A stretch of 64,000 bases of DNA, from positions 3,038,001-3,102,000 of the forward strand of contig OZ242357.1 in NCBI GenBank assembly GCA_965208815.1, written 5' to 3'. Shown one piece after another: positions 17,352 to 25,947 of this stretch; position 1 is the stretch's first letter; each line of letters starts with the position of its first letter. Both the position numbers and the translations under genes were made by a program. This stretch comes from Bin55 sp009840545. Lineage in GTDB: Bacteria; Pseudomonadota; Gammaproteobacteria; Pseudomonadales; Azotimanducaceae. Under the pieces are notes generated by a model. It saw only the letters and a program-made list of their open reading frames with translations, was not told where the DNA came from and ran no database searches.

Positions 17352-17735
17352 AGCTGGGGAATCTCCACTGTCCTAGTCAAGATAACACACGAAAATGTGC
17401 TTTTCGACAAAGTGTGGAATCTGGGTCAGGATCCATCACGTTGTTTACAAGTCCCGGGGCGCGGGTCGAAGAATACCCTCAAAGCGTGAGCGCAGGACAT
17501 TCGTTGGGCAACGAGGTTTTGAAGCCATCAGTGTCCGACATCCGCCCCCCACGAGTTGCCTTGCAACAGCCAGACTATTCTCGTATGGGGAACGCGCATT
17601 GAGAAGTATTGAGAAGAGAGGGAATCCGTTTATCCGATGAGCCTTTTTCGCTAACCATGCAGATCAATATTTGGGCCACGCAAGTGTTACTCAGATCTTG
17701 CCAGTTTGGATCGAAGCGTCAAACAAAGAATGCAA
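17352..17735. other. Intergenic stretch with no recognised gene
   Basis: These 384 bases lie upstream of the secreted repeat protein and must hold its promoter, though no convincing -35/-10 pair was seen. A plus-strand frame at 17414-17602 reads VSAGHSLGNEVLKPSVSDIR, but it has no recognisable family and no ribosome-binding site, so I do not call it. Confidence 0.4.
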
Positions 17736-18335
17736 TCACTCAGAATCGGACTGCGTCGTAAGCTGTATATCTAGTTGTATCTCTCCTTAGATCGTTACAT
17801 CGAACTGACCGACGGGTACTAACCAAGCTCCCGAAAAGCCTCAGATTTCAAGCATGAAGCTTAACCTTCTAAACTGATTAACATGAACTGTGTATTCGCC
17901 ATCGTCCAAACCCTTGATCTCGTAGGTGCCGTCGAGATTGATGACACCCGATCCACCGACTTTTCCCTGTTGTTGTGGGACCGCTGGTAGCAGCCCACTA
18001 TCCACTGACCCATCAGGCATTGTCATGGACCCAAAGATCCGCGAATTTCCACTGAATTCAGTTCAACAAATGCCTCCCCACTACTTGCATTCACTTCAAT
18101 TGATTTCACTTGTGTGCGGTGCCTATTCGACCATGCATTGAACTCGGGCAAGTACAAGGTATTCGCAACGACGGTCCAAGGAGTTTCGGAAATCGTTGTG
18201 GTAGTTGAATGAGCGGTCTCGATAAGGTATTGTTCAATGAAATTACGCCAGTGGTGTTCAGCATTCTCCGTCAATCGGCCATTCGAGTGCGAGACTGCAG
18301 CTCCCACAACGGGTTCAAGGCTCGCTAATGCACGA
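17736..18335 (-). pseudogene. Decayed, rearranged duplicate of the secreted Ig-like repeat protein
   Basis: This is a partial copy of 15102-17351. The 3' end matches almost base for base, including the stop (ACTCAGAATCGGAC) and the final repeat (NLDGTYEIKGLDDGEYTVHV). Near 18050 one base is missing relative to the parent (CCACTGAATTCAG against CCACTGAAGTTGAA), shifting the frame. Farther upstream, about 18148-18200 matches parent bases about 15716-15766 on the opposite strand, so this block is inverted. Beyond it the sequence jumps to the parent's middle (EPVVGAAVSHS against EPVVGATVSHS), so several hundred bases were deleted. It abuts a larA fragment on the other strand. Confidence 0.85.
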
Positions 18336-18340
18336 TCTAA

Positions 18341-18819
18341 CAGCCCTCCAAGTTTGAAACCATAGTCACCGCGGACGCAGGCTATCCGTTGGATCAGACC
18401 TACTACCAAGGAGTGAAGGGAATGGTTACCCCTTTGGGCACTCTCGAAAAGAACGGGACCCTTGTACTTGCCACCGAATGCAAGGAAGGACTCGGTTCGG
18501 ACGCGTACCGCAAATCGCAGTGCGATCTGATCAATGAGGAAACCAAAGCCTTTCTAAAGCGGATTTCTTACAAGTCGAAAGCCGATGTTGACGAATGGGA
18601 AACCCAAATGCAGGCCAATGCGCAGGAAGACTTCGAGTTTGTCTATTCAGCGATGGTCTCTCCCGCGAGGATCGCGAACTGACGGCTGTTCGCATGGCAG
18701 AGTCCCTCGATGAAGGAATCAGGTTCGCGTTGTGTCGAGCGAAATCAACCAGCGTAGCCGTGATTCCCGAAGGTCCCTATGTAGTACCGCAACTCACAAT
18801 GGAAGTCACTTCCGTCTGA
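18341..18819 (+). pseudogene. C-terminal fragment of a LarA-type nickel-dependent lactate racemase, frameshifted
   Basis: The frame starts abruptly after a stop and reads KFETIVTADAGYPLDQTYYQ, then GVKGMVTPLGTLEKNGTLVL, then ATECKEGLGS. This is the C-terminal domain signature of the LarA/DUF2088 family. Near 18632 the match moves to another frame, giving RVCLFSDGLSREDRELTAVR and ending VAVIPEGPYVVPQ, the usual LarA ending. The N-terminal two thirds and an intact start are absent. LarA enzymes use a nickel-pincer cofactor to interconvert 2-hydroxy acids; this piece cannot. It directly abuts the broken repeat-protein copy, so both are debris of one rearrangement. Confidence 0.75.
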
Positions 18820-18908
18820 GATTTGAAAGTTTACTTGGATGTTGACGTAGCCAGCCGTCCTAGAGAAAAAGAATCTCCAAACAAACAGGAGAATTCTGTA
18901 TCCTAGGA

Positions 18909-19273
18909 TCAAGCTAGACCCGGCCTCTCTAGCAGACTTCGTAACTTTGGTAAGAGATCCGGAATCTCATTGCCAACAACGTCCCAAATGATGCTATCGT
19001 CGATAGTGAGGTAACCGTGAGCCAGTCGATTCGGATTCCAATTACTCCTCGCCAGTCAATCGAGGTAAAGTCCTCTCGAATTCTGGCCGGTATGTGCGTA
19101 GCCGCTTCTCCGATAAGTTCTATATTCCGTAGAGTTGCATCATAAACGAGTGCATTTGAAACGAATTCTTCAAGGTCGATTCCGTCTGTGTAGGAGAGAA
19201 TCCTTTCTGAGAACTCAATCATGTCGCGGACATAACAACGCCACTCGCGCTGTTTGGAATCCGACTCAGACAC
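18909..19273 (-). pseudogene. HepT-like toxin ribonuclease (DUF86), frameshifted at the active site
   Basis: HepT family toxins are HEPN ribonucleases paired with MntA antitoxins. The start reads YVRDMIEFSERILSYTDGID, then NALVYDATLRNIELIGEAAT and IDWRGVIGIR, all HepT hallmarks. One A appears missing near 19030: adding it restores RNRLAHGYLTIDDSIIWDVV and a normal C-terminus ending at 18909. That motif is the catalytic RX4HXY site, so as read the toxin loses the His and Tyr and ends in unrelated sequence at 18929. The start overlaps the end of mntA by eight bases. Either a real inactivation or a sequencing error. Confidence 0.8.
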
Positions 19274-19571
19274 GAACTAATTCTTGCTCGATATAGGGAC
19301 GTAATTCGCTACGTAATGACGTGTCCGTTACTAAGTCAACTTCAACTCCCAGCAAATCTTCTATGTAAAACTGCGTGCCGAAATAGCCTTTGAACGTAGA
19401 CCGTCCATTGAATCGCACCAAAATGTCAAGGTCGCTCCCGTTTTCAGCTTCGTCGCGTGCAAAAGAGCCAAAAATGGCTAACTCTGCGACACCGAAACGC
19501 TCCATTAGCACCTTCTTGTGGGTCCGAAGGACACTTAGAATTTCATTTCGTTTCAACACAGTGTTTTGCAT
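19266..19571 (-). CDS. mntA: MntA-type antitoxin nucleotidyltransferase
   Basis: A 101-residue minimal nucleotidyltransferase. The active-site motif is GSFARDEAENGSDLDILV near residue 34, an exact GS-X10-D-X-D, followed by the strand GVEVDLVTD that supplies the third carboxylate. In studied pairs MntA transfers AMP from ATP to a tyrosine in the HepT RX4HXY motif and so silences the toxin. The antitoxin gene comes first and overlaps hepT, the standard layout for this type VII module. The antitoxin looks complete while its partner is frameshifted. Confidence 0.85.
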   Translation of the reverse strand: MQNTVLKRNEILSVLRTHKKVLMERFGVAELAIFGSFARDEAENGSDLDILVRFNGRSTFKGYFGTQFYIEDLLGVEVDLVTDTSLRSELRPYIEQELVRV

Positions 19572-20363
19572 GAGTTAGTCATAGGAGTCGAATTGCGGTA
19601 GCGCTGGTAGACACTGGCCGACAACAGCTACATATTACGTGGAAATCGAGTAAACACTTCTCTACAACTGCGACTCACTGGCGTTTCAATACAACCTATC
19701 GGCTCACGAGACTCGTCCAGATGGATTTCTTGTCCGTGGTTCCATATAGCGAAGGAGAGACTGGCTCAAAACCATAGAACAGAAGGTCGACTTTGCGCAT
19801 GTGAGATTAAGCTATGCATAGCTTCAATTGACGTGATTTCGTCGATTCTTCCCGTGTAAAACCTCAACTAGCATAAACCCAGTTAACAGGCAAGGCTTCT
19901 CAATAATCCATTCTCAATACTATCTAATCCCATCATAACTCCCTGAGATAAAACGTATACTCTCATGTGAAGTTGTAGTAATTTACTGGCCCATTATATC
20001 TATGCACTAGTTTGTGACTCCACTTTGCTAGAGAGACGGCGGTCACTCCAACTGATGCTGTAGAACATGAGATGAGCGTGAGGAGCAGCCGGTCACGTGC
20101 ACATTAACGATTCACCGCTATGTGTTAGCCATACAATCGGTTAGTGTACAAATAAACATCCCAATTGTGTTGGTCTGCAGTATGAGTTCAGCCGTTCTCT
20201 GCTGAAACAGTTGACCTCTCGTGCTCAAGTGTGTTGGCTATCGGGATATACCTGCTGTAAGTCTAAAGCTTCGAACGATGTCGAGCTATAATAAGCTCAC
20301 GGCCGTTTACTGAACAAATAAATAGTAGTTCAGTCAATTCCACACAGCTCGAAGCACCTACAG
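19572..20363. other. Long intergenic region upstream of mnmG
   Basis: About 790 bases without a supportable gene, markedly more AT-rich than the neighbours and with frequent stops in all frames. No tRNA, insertion-sequence end or CRISPR pattern was seen. The last 80 bases carry the probable mnmG promoter and an inverted repeat. It looks like decayed sequence at the right edge of the island. Confidence 0.5.
20287..20334 (+). promoter_or_regulatory. Probable mnmG promoter -10 and inverted repeat
   Basis: A perfect -10 TATAAT lies at 20287-20292 within the small palindrome GAGCTATAATAAGCTC; no good -35 is visible. An inverted repeat ACTGAAC-N12-GTTCAGT follows at 20309-20315 and 20328-20334, 30 bp before the mnmG start, where a repressor or leader hairpin could act. 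Confidence 0.4.
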
Positions 20364-22256
20364 ATGAATTTCGTCAATTTTCGCAAAGCATTTGATGTTG
20401 TAGTGATTGGTGGTGGTCATGCTGGTACTGAAGCAGCTCTCGCTTCCGCTCGACTGGGCTCACGAACTCTCTTGGTAACCCAGTCCATTGAGACTATAGG
20501 TCAGATGTCGTGCAACCCTGCAATCGGAGGGATTGGAAAGAGCCATTTGGTCTGCGAAGTGGACGCTCTGGGTGGAGCGATGGCTTGGGCAACAGATCAA
20601 GCTGGAATTCATTTTCGCACGCTTAACGCCAGCAAAGGTCCAGCTGTTCGAGCACTTCGAGCTCAAGCAGACCGAAATCTCTACAAGACTGCTATCCGTA
20701 GAGTAGTCGAGTCACAAGAAAATCTCCATGTTTTTCAAGACGATGTTGTCGATTTGGAGATCAAAAATGACCGAATTCAAAGTGTCGTCTGCTCAATAGC
20801 GGGCGCAATTTCCACAGCATCTGCAGTGCTGACCACCGGAACGTTCTTGGGTGGACGCATGCATATTGGAAAACGAAGCAAGACAGGTGGTCGAGCTGGG
20901 GATCGAGCATCCACAACTTTGGCAACTAGACTGCGATCGTTTCCATTTCGGGTTGGTCGGTTAAAAACCGGAACACCACCACGCATTGATGGAAAGACGG
21001 TGGACTACTCCGAATTGCTTGTACAGCATGGAGATGAAGCTGTACCCACCATGTCGTTTCTAGGACAGCCATCACAGCATCCTCGCCAAGTGCCCTGTCA
21101 TATCACCTACACCAATGAACAAACTCACGAGATCATTCGTTCAGGACTGGAAGAATCGCCGATGTACACGGGTGCAATCGAAGGAATTGGACCCCGTTAC
21201 TGCCCATCCATCGAGGACAAAGTTGTTCGGTTTGCGGACCGATCGCAACACCAGATTTTCATAGAACCGGAAGGTCTCCAAACAAATGAAGTCTATCCAA
21301 ACGGAATTTCCACGAGCCTCCCATTCGATGTACAAACTCGTGCCGTGCAGACGATCAAAGGCTTTGAGCACGCTCATGTCACTCGTCCAGGCTACGCCGT
21401 TGAGTACGATTTCTTTGACCCGCGCGATTTGTATCCCACGTTGGAAACACGATTAGTGGAAGGGCTGTACTTTGCCGGGCAGATCAATGGAACGACCGGT
21501 TACGAGGAGGCGGCGGCGCAAGGATTGCTAGCTGGACTCAACGCGTCCCGCAAAGCCACAGGCGCACCTCAGTGGTTCCCGAAGCGACACGAAGCTTACT
21601 TGGGAGTCTTGGTTGACGACCTGACCTCATTAGGTACCAACGAACCCTATCGAATGTTCACTAGCAGAGCTGAGTATCGACTGCGATTGCGCCAAGATAA
21701 TGCGGATATGCGATTGACCGAACAGGGTTATGAACTTGGAATGGTTTCGTCGACTCGATGGAATGCGTTCATCGAGAAGCGCAACGCGATTGAACAATGC
21801 AAGAACAGACTCCGAGAAACCAATGTTCACCCGAGCGACGAGACAGCACAAGCATTTGAAAAACTCTCTGGCGAGCAGATCAACCGAGATACCAAGTTAC
21901 ATGAGCTTCTAAAACGACCTCACGTCGAAGTGGTACAACTTCAAGAAGCTGGTTGGTTGTGCGAGATTCCCGTTGAAATTCTCGAACAGGCTTCGATTGA
22001 CATCAAGTATGAAGGTTACATCGCTCGACAGGAGAAGGAAATCGCAAGCACCCTTTCCAAAGAACGACAGGTAATACCGGATACCCTGAACTACCAGAGC
22101 ATTGACGGGCTCTCGAATGAGTTGCGTCAGAAACTTAGCGAATCCCGACCCCGCACAATGGCAAACGCGTCGCGTATTCCGGGAATTACTCCAGCCGCTC
22201 TGTCCCTCATTGCGGTTCACTCCAAACGAGAGCGAGATCAACGCAAGATCGCGTGA
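20364..22256 (+). CDS. mnmG: tRNA uridine-5-carboxymethylaminomethyl(34) synthesis enzyme MnmG
   Basis: FAD enzyme that, with MnmE, installs the carboxymethylaminomethyl group on wobble uridine. The 630 residues match E. coli MnmG (629). The N-terminal dinucleotide-binding motif is VVIGGGHAGTEAALA near residue 13, followed by MSCNPAIGGIGKSHLV and GGRAGDRAS. The redox region shows RVGRLKTGTPPRID, and the C-terminal half has LYFAGQINGTTGYEEAAAQG and SRAEYRLRLRQDNADMRL. It starts MNFVNFRKAFDVVVIGGGHA from ATG at 20364. The rsmG start overlaps its stop codon (GTGA). Confidence 0.98.
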   Translation: MNFVNFRKAFDVVVIGGGHAGTEAALASARLGSRTLLVTQSIETIGQMSCNPAIGGIGKSHLVCEVDALGGAMAWATDQAGIHFRTLNASKGPAVRALRAQADRNLYKTAIRRVVESQENLHVFQDDVVDLEIKNDRIQSVVCSIAGAISTASAVLTTGTFLGGRMHIGKRSKTGGRAGDRASTTLATRLRSFPFRVGRLKTGTPPRIDGKTVDYSELLVQHGDEAVPTMSFLGQPSQHPRQVPCHITYTNEQTHEIIRSGLEESPMYTGAIEGIGPRYCPSIEDKVVRFADRSQHQIFIEPEGLQTNEVYPNGISTSLPFDVQTRAVQTIKGFEHAHVTRPGYAVEYDFFDPRDLYPTLETRLVEGLYFAGQINGTTGYEEAAAQGLLAGLNASRKATGAPQWFPKRHEAYLGVLVDDLTSLGTNEPYRMFTSRAEYRLRLRQDNADMRLTEQGYELGMVSSTRWNAFIEKRNAIEQCKNRLRETNVHPSDETAQAFEKLSGEQINRDTKLHELLKRPHVEVVQLQEAGWLCEIPVEILEQASIDIKYEGYIARQEKEIASTLSKERQVIPDTLNYQSIDGLSNELRQKLSESRPRTMANASRIPGITPAALSLIAVHSKRERDQRKIA

Positions 22257-22864
22257 CGTTAATTTCCCAACGGAATGTTGCTTCTACTGACGATGCCATG
22301 ATTGAATGCGAATCGGGCGTTCAAGTTACAGAGTACTTGCAGCTCTTGCGAAAATGGAATGCAGCCTGCTCCCTCGTATCGCATGGAGACCTCCAATATT
22401 TAAACGAACGTCATGTGTTGGACAGCATGGAACTGTTGCCCTTCTTGAAAATGTCTCAATCACACCTAGACATTGGCTCGGGAGGTGGATTTCCAGGAGT
22501 ACTTATTGCAATTGCTAGACCGAAAATGCGTGTGCTTGTGAACGACAGGAGTCGCAAGAAGTGTCGTTTCCTTCGCCATGCAAAAATGCAACTCAAGCTT
22601 GAGAACGTGGAAGTGCTCGAGCTTGATATAAAGCAAGACTCCGAACTGAAAGAACACTTCGACACAATTACGATGCGTGCCGTTGGGTCAGCTTCTCAGG
22701 TATGGGAGCTAGGAAGTCAATTCCTCAACGAGTCAGGAACCATCCTCATGCAAACCTCGCAACCAGTCTCTGAATCGGATTTGATTGGGTCCACGGTGCG
22801 TTGCGTTCATAAGACTGCCCGAGGCTGGGTATCGGTTGTAGGTCGGGATACTGAATCGTCATGA
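22253..22864 (+). CDS. rsmG: 16S rRNA (guanine(527)-N(7))-methyltransferase
   Basis: SAM-dependent methylase of G527 in 16S rRNA (GidB). It has 203 residues from the GTG at 22253, which overlaps the mnmG stop; an ATG at 22298 is a possible alternative. Family motifs are LLRKWNAACSLVSHGD, NERHVLDSMELLPFL and the SAM-binding loop LDIGSGGGFPGVLIAI near residue 78. Next comes VNDRSRKKCRFLRHA, and ITMRAVGSASQVWEL at the catalytic strand. The end overlaps parA by ATGA, so mnmG-rsmG-parA-parB is one tightly packed unit. Confidence 0.96.
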   Translation: MTLISQRNVASTDDAMIECESGVQVTEYLQLLRKWNAACSLVSHGDLQYLNERHVLDSMELLPFLKMSQSHLDIGSGGGFPGVLIAIARPKMRVLVNDRSRKKCRFLRHAKMQLKLENVEVLELDIKQDSELKEHFDTITMRAVGSASQVWELGSQFLNESGTILMQTSQPVSESDLIGSTVRCVHKTARGWVSVVGRDTESS

Positions 22865-23640
22865 AGAGAGTCATGGCCGTAGCCAATCAGAAAGGAGGAG
22901 TGGGAAAGACAACCACTGCAGTGAATTTGTCTGCGGCACTTGCTGCTGCAAATCGGGCAGTCTTGCTCATCGATCTCGATCCTCAGGGAAACGCATCAAC
23001 TCACGTAGGTTTATCGAGTACTGACGAACAAGCAAGTTCATGGGATTGGTTTGAAGGAAAAGCTCCCCTGTGTGATTTGGTACAAAGAGTTCCGCCTGGT
23101 ATGGATGTAGTGGCGTCAAACTCCGACCTAACTGCGATCGAAGTGAGATTGCTCAACGCAGAAGACCGTGTGCGACGGTTGCGGGCACTCTTGGATTCGG
23201 AAAACTCTTACGACTACGTGATTGTGGATTGCCCGCCGACTCTCAATGTCCTCACGTTAAATGCGCTCATGGCCGCTAGCGACGTACTCATTCCCATGCA
23301 GTGCGAATACTTTGCATTAGAGGGGCTCACCGCACTTATGCGAACTATAGATGCGGTTCGGTCAGCAGGAAATCCAGAGTTGAGAATCGACGGGATTATT
23401 CGGACTATGTATGATCCCCGCAATAAGCTCACTCGTGCCGTGTCCCGTCAGTTGTTCGATCACTTCAAATCTCAGGTGTATCGCACAGTAATTCCAAGAA
23501 ATGTTCGTGTGGCAGAAGCCCCCAGTTACGGCCAACCTGTCAATCTCTACGATCGCAGGTCACGTGGAGCGATTGCACACCTTGCCTTGGCACAAGAAAT
23601 GTTGAGGCGCCACGCAGAAACCGAGGCAAGTCATGGCTAG
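22861..23640 (+). CDS. parA: Chromosome partitioning ATPase ParA
   Basis: ParA/Soj-family ATPase that, with ParB-parS, moves sister origins apart. It has 259 residues. The deviant Walker A is NQKGGVGKTTTAVNL at residue 8, with the signature lysine. A' is LLIDLDPQGNAS, and Walker B is YVIVDCPPTLN. The C-terminus has RTVIPRNVRVAEAPSYGQPV, typical of chromosomal ParA proteins. It lacks the N-terminal DNA-binding extension of many plasmid ParA proteins. It overlaps rsmG before it and parB after it. Confidence 0.97.
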   Translation: MKRVMAVANQKGGVGKTTTAVNLSAALAAANRAVLLIDLDPQGNASTHVGLSSTDEQASSWDWFEGKAPLCDLVQRVPPGMDVVASNSDLTAIEVRLLNAEDRVRRLRALLDSENSYDYVIVDCPPTLNVLTLNALMAASDVLIPMQCEYFALEGLTALMRTIDAVRSAGNPELRIDGIIRTMYDPRNKLTRAVSRQLFDHFKSQVYRTVIPRNVRVAEAPSYGQPVNLYDRRSRGAIAHLALAQEMLRRHAETEASHG

Positions 23641-24496
23641 AGCCCCGCTTGGAAAAGGTCTTGACGAACTGCTCAAGATGCAGGGCGTGTCTGGAGATGA
23701 TGCCAGTCAATCAGATGACAAGACAAGGGTCATTCAAGTACCAATCGAACGAATTCGCCCCAGCCCCATTCAGCCCAGGTCTCGATTCAACCAGGAAAAC
23801 ATTGAAGAACTTGCGCAATCGATTCGTGAGACGGGGATTTTGCAGCCGCTAATCGTTCGTCCCGAGAGAGACGACGAATATCAATTGATTGCAGGCGAGC
23901 GGCGTTGGCGAGCGGCCGGTTTGGCGCAACTTGAAACACTTCCTGTTGTTGTGCGTGACGTCACGGATGAGGAAGCCGTTGTATTCGCGCTTGTGGAGAA
24001 CATTCAAAGAGAAGATCTCAATGTTGTGGATCAAGCAGACGCCTACGCTCGACTCAATAACGAATTCGGTTTGACACACGACGAGATAGGCCGCATGTTG
24101 GGCAAGGCCCGAGCATCAATTACGAATGCATTGCGCCTGCGTGAATTGATACCGGAAGTGCTCAAAGCATTGCGTAACGGTGAGATCGAAATGGGTCATG
24201 CTCGAGCAATTATTGCGTTGGAACCGGAAGATCAAGCACGAGTAGCCCATGCCGTAATACAACGGCATATGTCGGTACGAAACACGGAACTCTTGATCCA
24301 ACGACTTAAGAAGAGAACAGTCGCCCGACATGAAGTCTCTCCTGACACGTTAAGAATCGAACGTGAATTGTCGGAAAAAATAGGTGCTCCCCTGTCCATT
24401 CGGCTTAGCGGCAAAAGCACCAAGAAAGGTTCAGTTGTGATTCGTTTTACAACGCTGGATGAATTGGACGGAATACTCGACCACCTCCGACGCTAA
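23633..24496 (+). CDS. parB: Chromosome partitioning protein ParB
   Basis: CTP-dependent clamp that loads at parS and spreads on DNA. It has 287 residues; ParB normally has 280-300. The N-terminal ParA-interaction region is followed by VPIERIRPSPIQPRSRFN. The CTP-binding box is IAGERRWRAAGLAQL, then VENIQREDLN. A helix-turn-helix domain has GLTHDEIGRMLGKARASITN and GHARAIIAL. The ATG lies inside the end of parA. The cognate parS lies at 2697-2712, on the other side of oriC from this gene. Confidence 0.97.
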   Translation: MARAPLGKGLDELLKMQGVSGDDASQSDDKTRVIQVPIERIRPSPIQPRSRFNQENIEELAQSIRETGILQPLIVRPERDDEYQLIAGERRWRAAGLAQLETLPVVVRDVTDEEAVVFALVENIQREDLNVVDQADAYARLNNEFGLTHDEIGRMLGKARASITNALRLRELIPEVLKALRNGEIEMGHARAIIALEPEDQARVAHAVIQRHMSVRNTELLIQRLKKRTVARHEVSPDTLRIERELSEKIGAPLSIRLSGKSTKKGSVVIRFTTLDELDGILDHLRR

Positions 24497-24558
24497 AGTC
24501 CGACTCCGTTGCATCTTCAATGTTTTTGCGCGTCCCGTAATCGTTAGAGTTTGTTCCT

Positions 24559-24564
24559 TATAAT
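24559..24564 (+). promoter_or_regulatory. Probable atp operon promoter (-10)
   Basis: A perfect TATAAT lies 61 bp before atpI in the 129-bp gap after parB. No clear -35 is present at 16-18 bp spacing, so the assignment relies on the -10 and on position. Confidence 0.45.
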
Positions 24565-24625
24565 GCGCCCGCAAAGTGAGTTTATCGCCTAGTCGAGAGA
24601 CTTTTCTTGTTGGTTTGCGCGCTTT

Positions 24626-25033
24626 ATGGTCGACGTTGGTACTCCAACCGTGAAGGTGATCATGAAGGGTAAAGACCGCGCTCACCTGGCAGCGGTTGCG
24701 TTTCAGGGAATTGCGGTATTTCTAGTTGGCTTGGCCATCAGTTTGAAGTCACCAGCAATTGCCGAAGCCGTTCTTGTGAGCGGGGGAATCATGGTCTTGG
24801 CGAACGCATGGTTCGCGTGGACGGTTCGGAAAATTAGCGATCCACGCCGTATTCTCGCGATGCACATGATTCGCTTTGGACTTTACGGACTGGGCATCGC
24901 ATTGATCATTGTGATCAGGAATCTAAATGTGTTGGCATGTGTTGTAACGATGATTGCATCACATCTGGTCTATGTGGCAGCGACGTTTAGAAACGGTCTC
25001 TCCGAGGAGTCGACGGGTGATTCAATCGATTAA
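24626..25033 (+). CDS. atpI: ATP synthase protein I
   Basis: A small membrane protein (135 residues) thought to help assemble the c-ring. Four hydrophobic segments are visible: VAFQGIAVFLVGLAISL, IAEAVLVSGGIMVLANAWFA, MIRFGLYGLGIALIIVI, and LNVLACVVTMIASHLVYVAA. The sequence is poorly conserved in the family, so the call depends on length, topology and its place at the head of the atp operon. It starts at ATG 24626, and atpB follows after 39 bases. Confidence 0.85.
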   Translation: MVDVGTPTVKVIMKGKDRAHLAAVAFQGIAVFLVGLAISLKSPAIAEAVLVSGGIMVLANAWFAWTVRKISDPRRILAMHMIRFGLYGLGIALIIVIRNLNVLACVVTMIASHLVYVAATFRNGLSEESTGDSID

Positions 25034-25072
25034 GACGGGTCCGAGTGTGCAGCCAACGATTCACTGACACCT

Positions 25073-25927
25073 ATGGCATCGGACGGAAAAGAATTCAGTT
25101 CACAGGAATATGTGACCCACCACTTGACTAACCTCAAGTGGGGGAAACTGCCCGATGGTTCATGGGGGTTTGCGCATTCCACCGAAGAAGCGGCGCAAAT
25201 GGGACTTTTGAGCATTCATGTAGACGCCATGCTTTGGTCCATTGGCCTAGGCGTTGTTTTTCTTCTGTTGTTTGGATTGGTCGCGCGACGAGCGACCTCG
25301 GGAGTACCCGGCGGGTTGCAGAACTTTATCGAAGTCATCATTGAGTTCATAGACACTACTGTTGGAGAGATTTTTACCTACACAAACAAGATGGTCGCCC
25401 CCATGGCACTGACGATTTTTGTCTGGGTCTTTCTTATGAACTTGATGGATCTGGTTCCCGTCGATTGGGTTCCTTGGACCATGTATCAAGCAGGGGTTGA
25501 GTTTCACAGAATTGTTCCAACAACCGATGTGAATATCACCATGGGCATGGCTGCCACGGTGTTTCTCATGGTCTTGTACTACAGCTTCCGCCGGAAAGGG
25601 GTCGGTGGTTTCATTGGAGAACTGGCGTTTCATCCATTTCCAAAGGTCTTAGCTCCCTTCAACCTAGTTCTTGAAGGGGTGACTCTCATTGCAAAACCGA
25701 TCTCGCTTGGTCTTCGTCTATTCGGCAACCTCTACGCTGGAGAGATGATTTTCATACTGATCGCGTTGATGTACACAGGGGGAGTCTTAATGTTCGGGTT
25801 CGGCGGCGTACTGCAGCTGGCTTGGGCTTTGTTTCACGTTCTAATCATCACTTTGCAGGCGTTCATCTTTGCCGTACTAAGTGTTGTCTATCTTGCACAG
25901 GCACACGAAGTGGCAGATGAGCACTGA
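25073..25927 (+). CDS. atpB: F0F1 ATP synthase subunit a
   Basis: Membrane subunit that forms the proton half-channels against the c-ring. It has 284 residues. The N-terminus (SQEYVTHHLTNLKWG) and the helix TIFVWVFLMNLMDLVPVDWV are close to the E. coli protein. The essential arginine sits in ISLGLRLFGNLYAGEMIFIL near residue 220. The last helices read ALFHVLIITLQAFIFAVLSV. It forms F0 with the c and b subunits encoded next. Confidence 0.97.
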   Translation: MASDGKEFSSQEYVTHHLTNLKWGKLPDGSWGFAHSTEEAAQMGLLSIHVDAMLWSIGLGVVFLLLFGLVARRATSGVPGGLQNFIEVIIEFIDTTVGEIFTYTNKMVAPMALTIFVWVFLMNLMDLVPVDWVPWTMYQAGVEFHRIVPTTDVNITMGMAATVFLMVLYYSFRRKGVGGFIGELAFHPFPKVLAPFNLVLEGVTLIAKPISLGLRLFGNLYAGEMIFILIALMYTGGVLMFGFGGVLQLAWALFHVLIITLQAFIFAVLSVVYLAQAHEVADEH

Positions 25928-25947
25928 CACTTACTACAGGAGTATTC

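Noticed and set aside
17414..17602. Plus-strand 62-codon frame upstream of the secreted protein
   Set aside because: No family, no ribosome-binding site; overlaps other frames of equal quality.
23557..23572. CACGTG core inside parA
   Set aside because: Too few matches to the parS 16-mer outside the core; probably coincidental.
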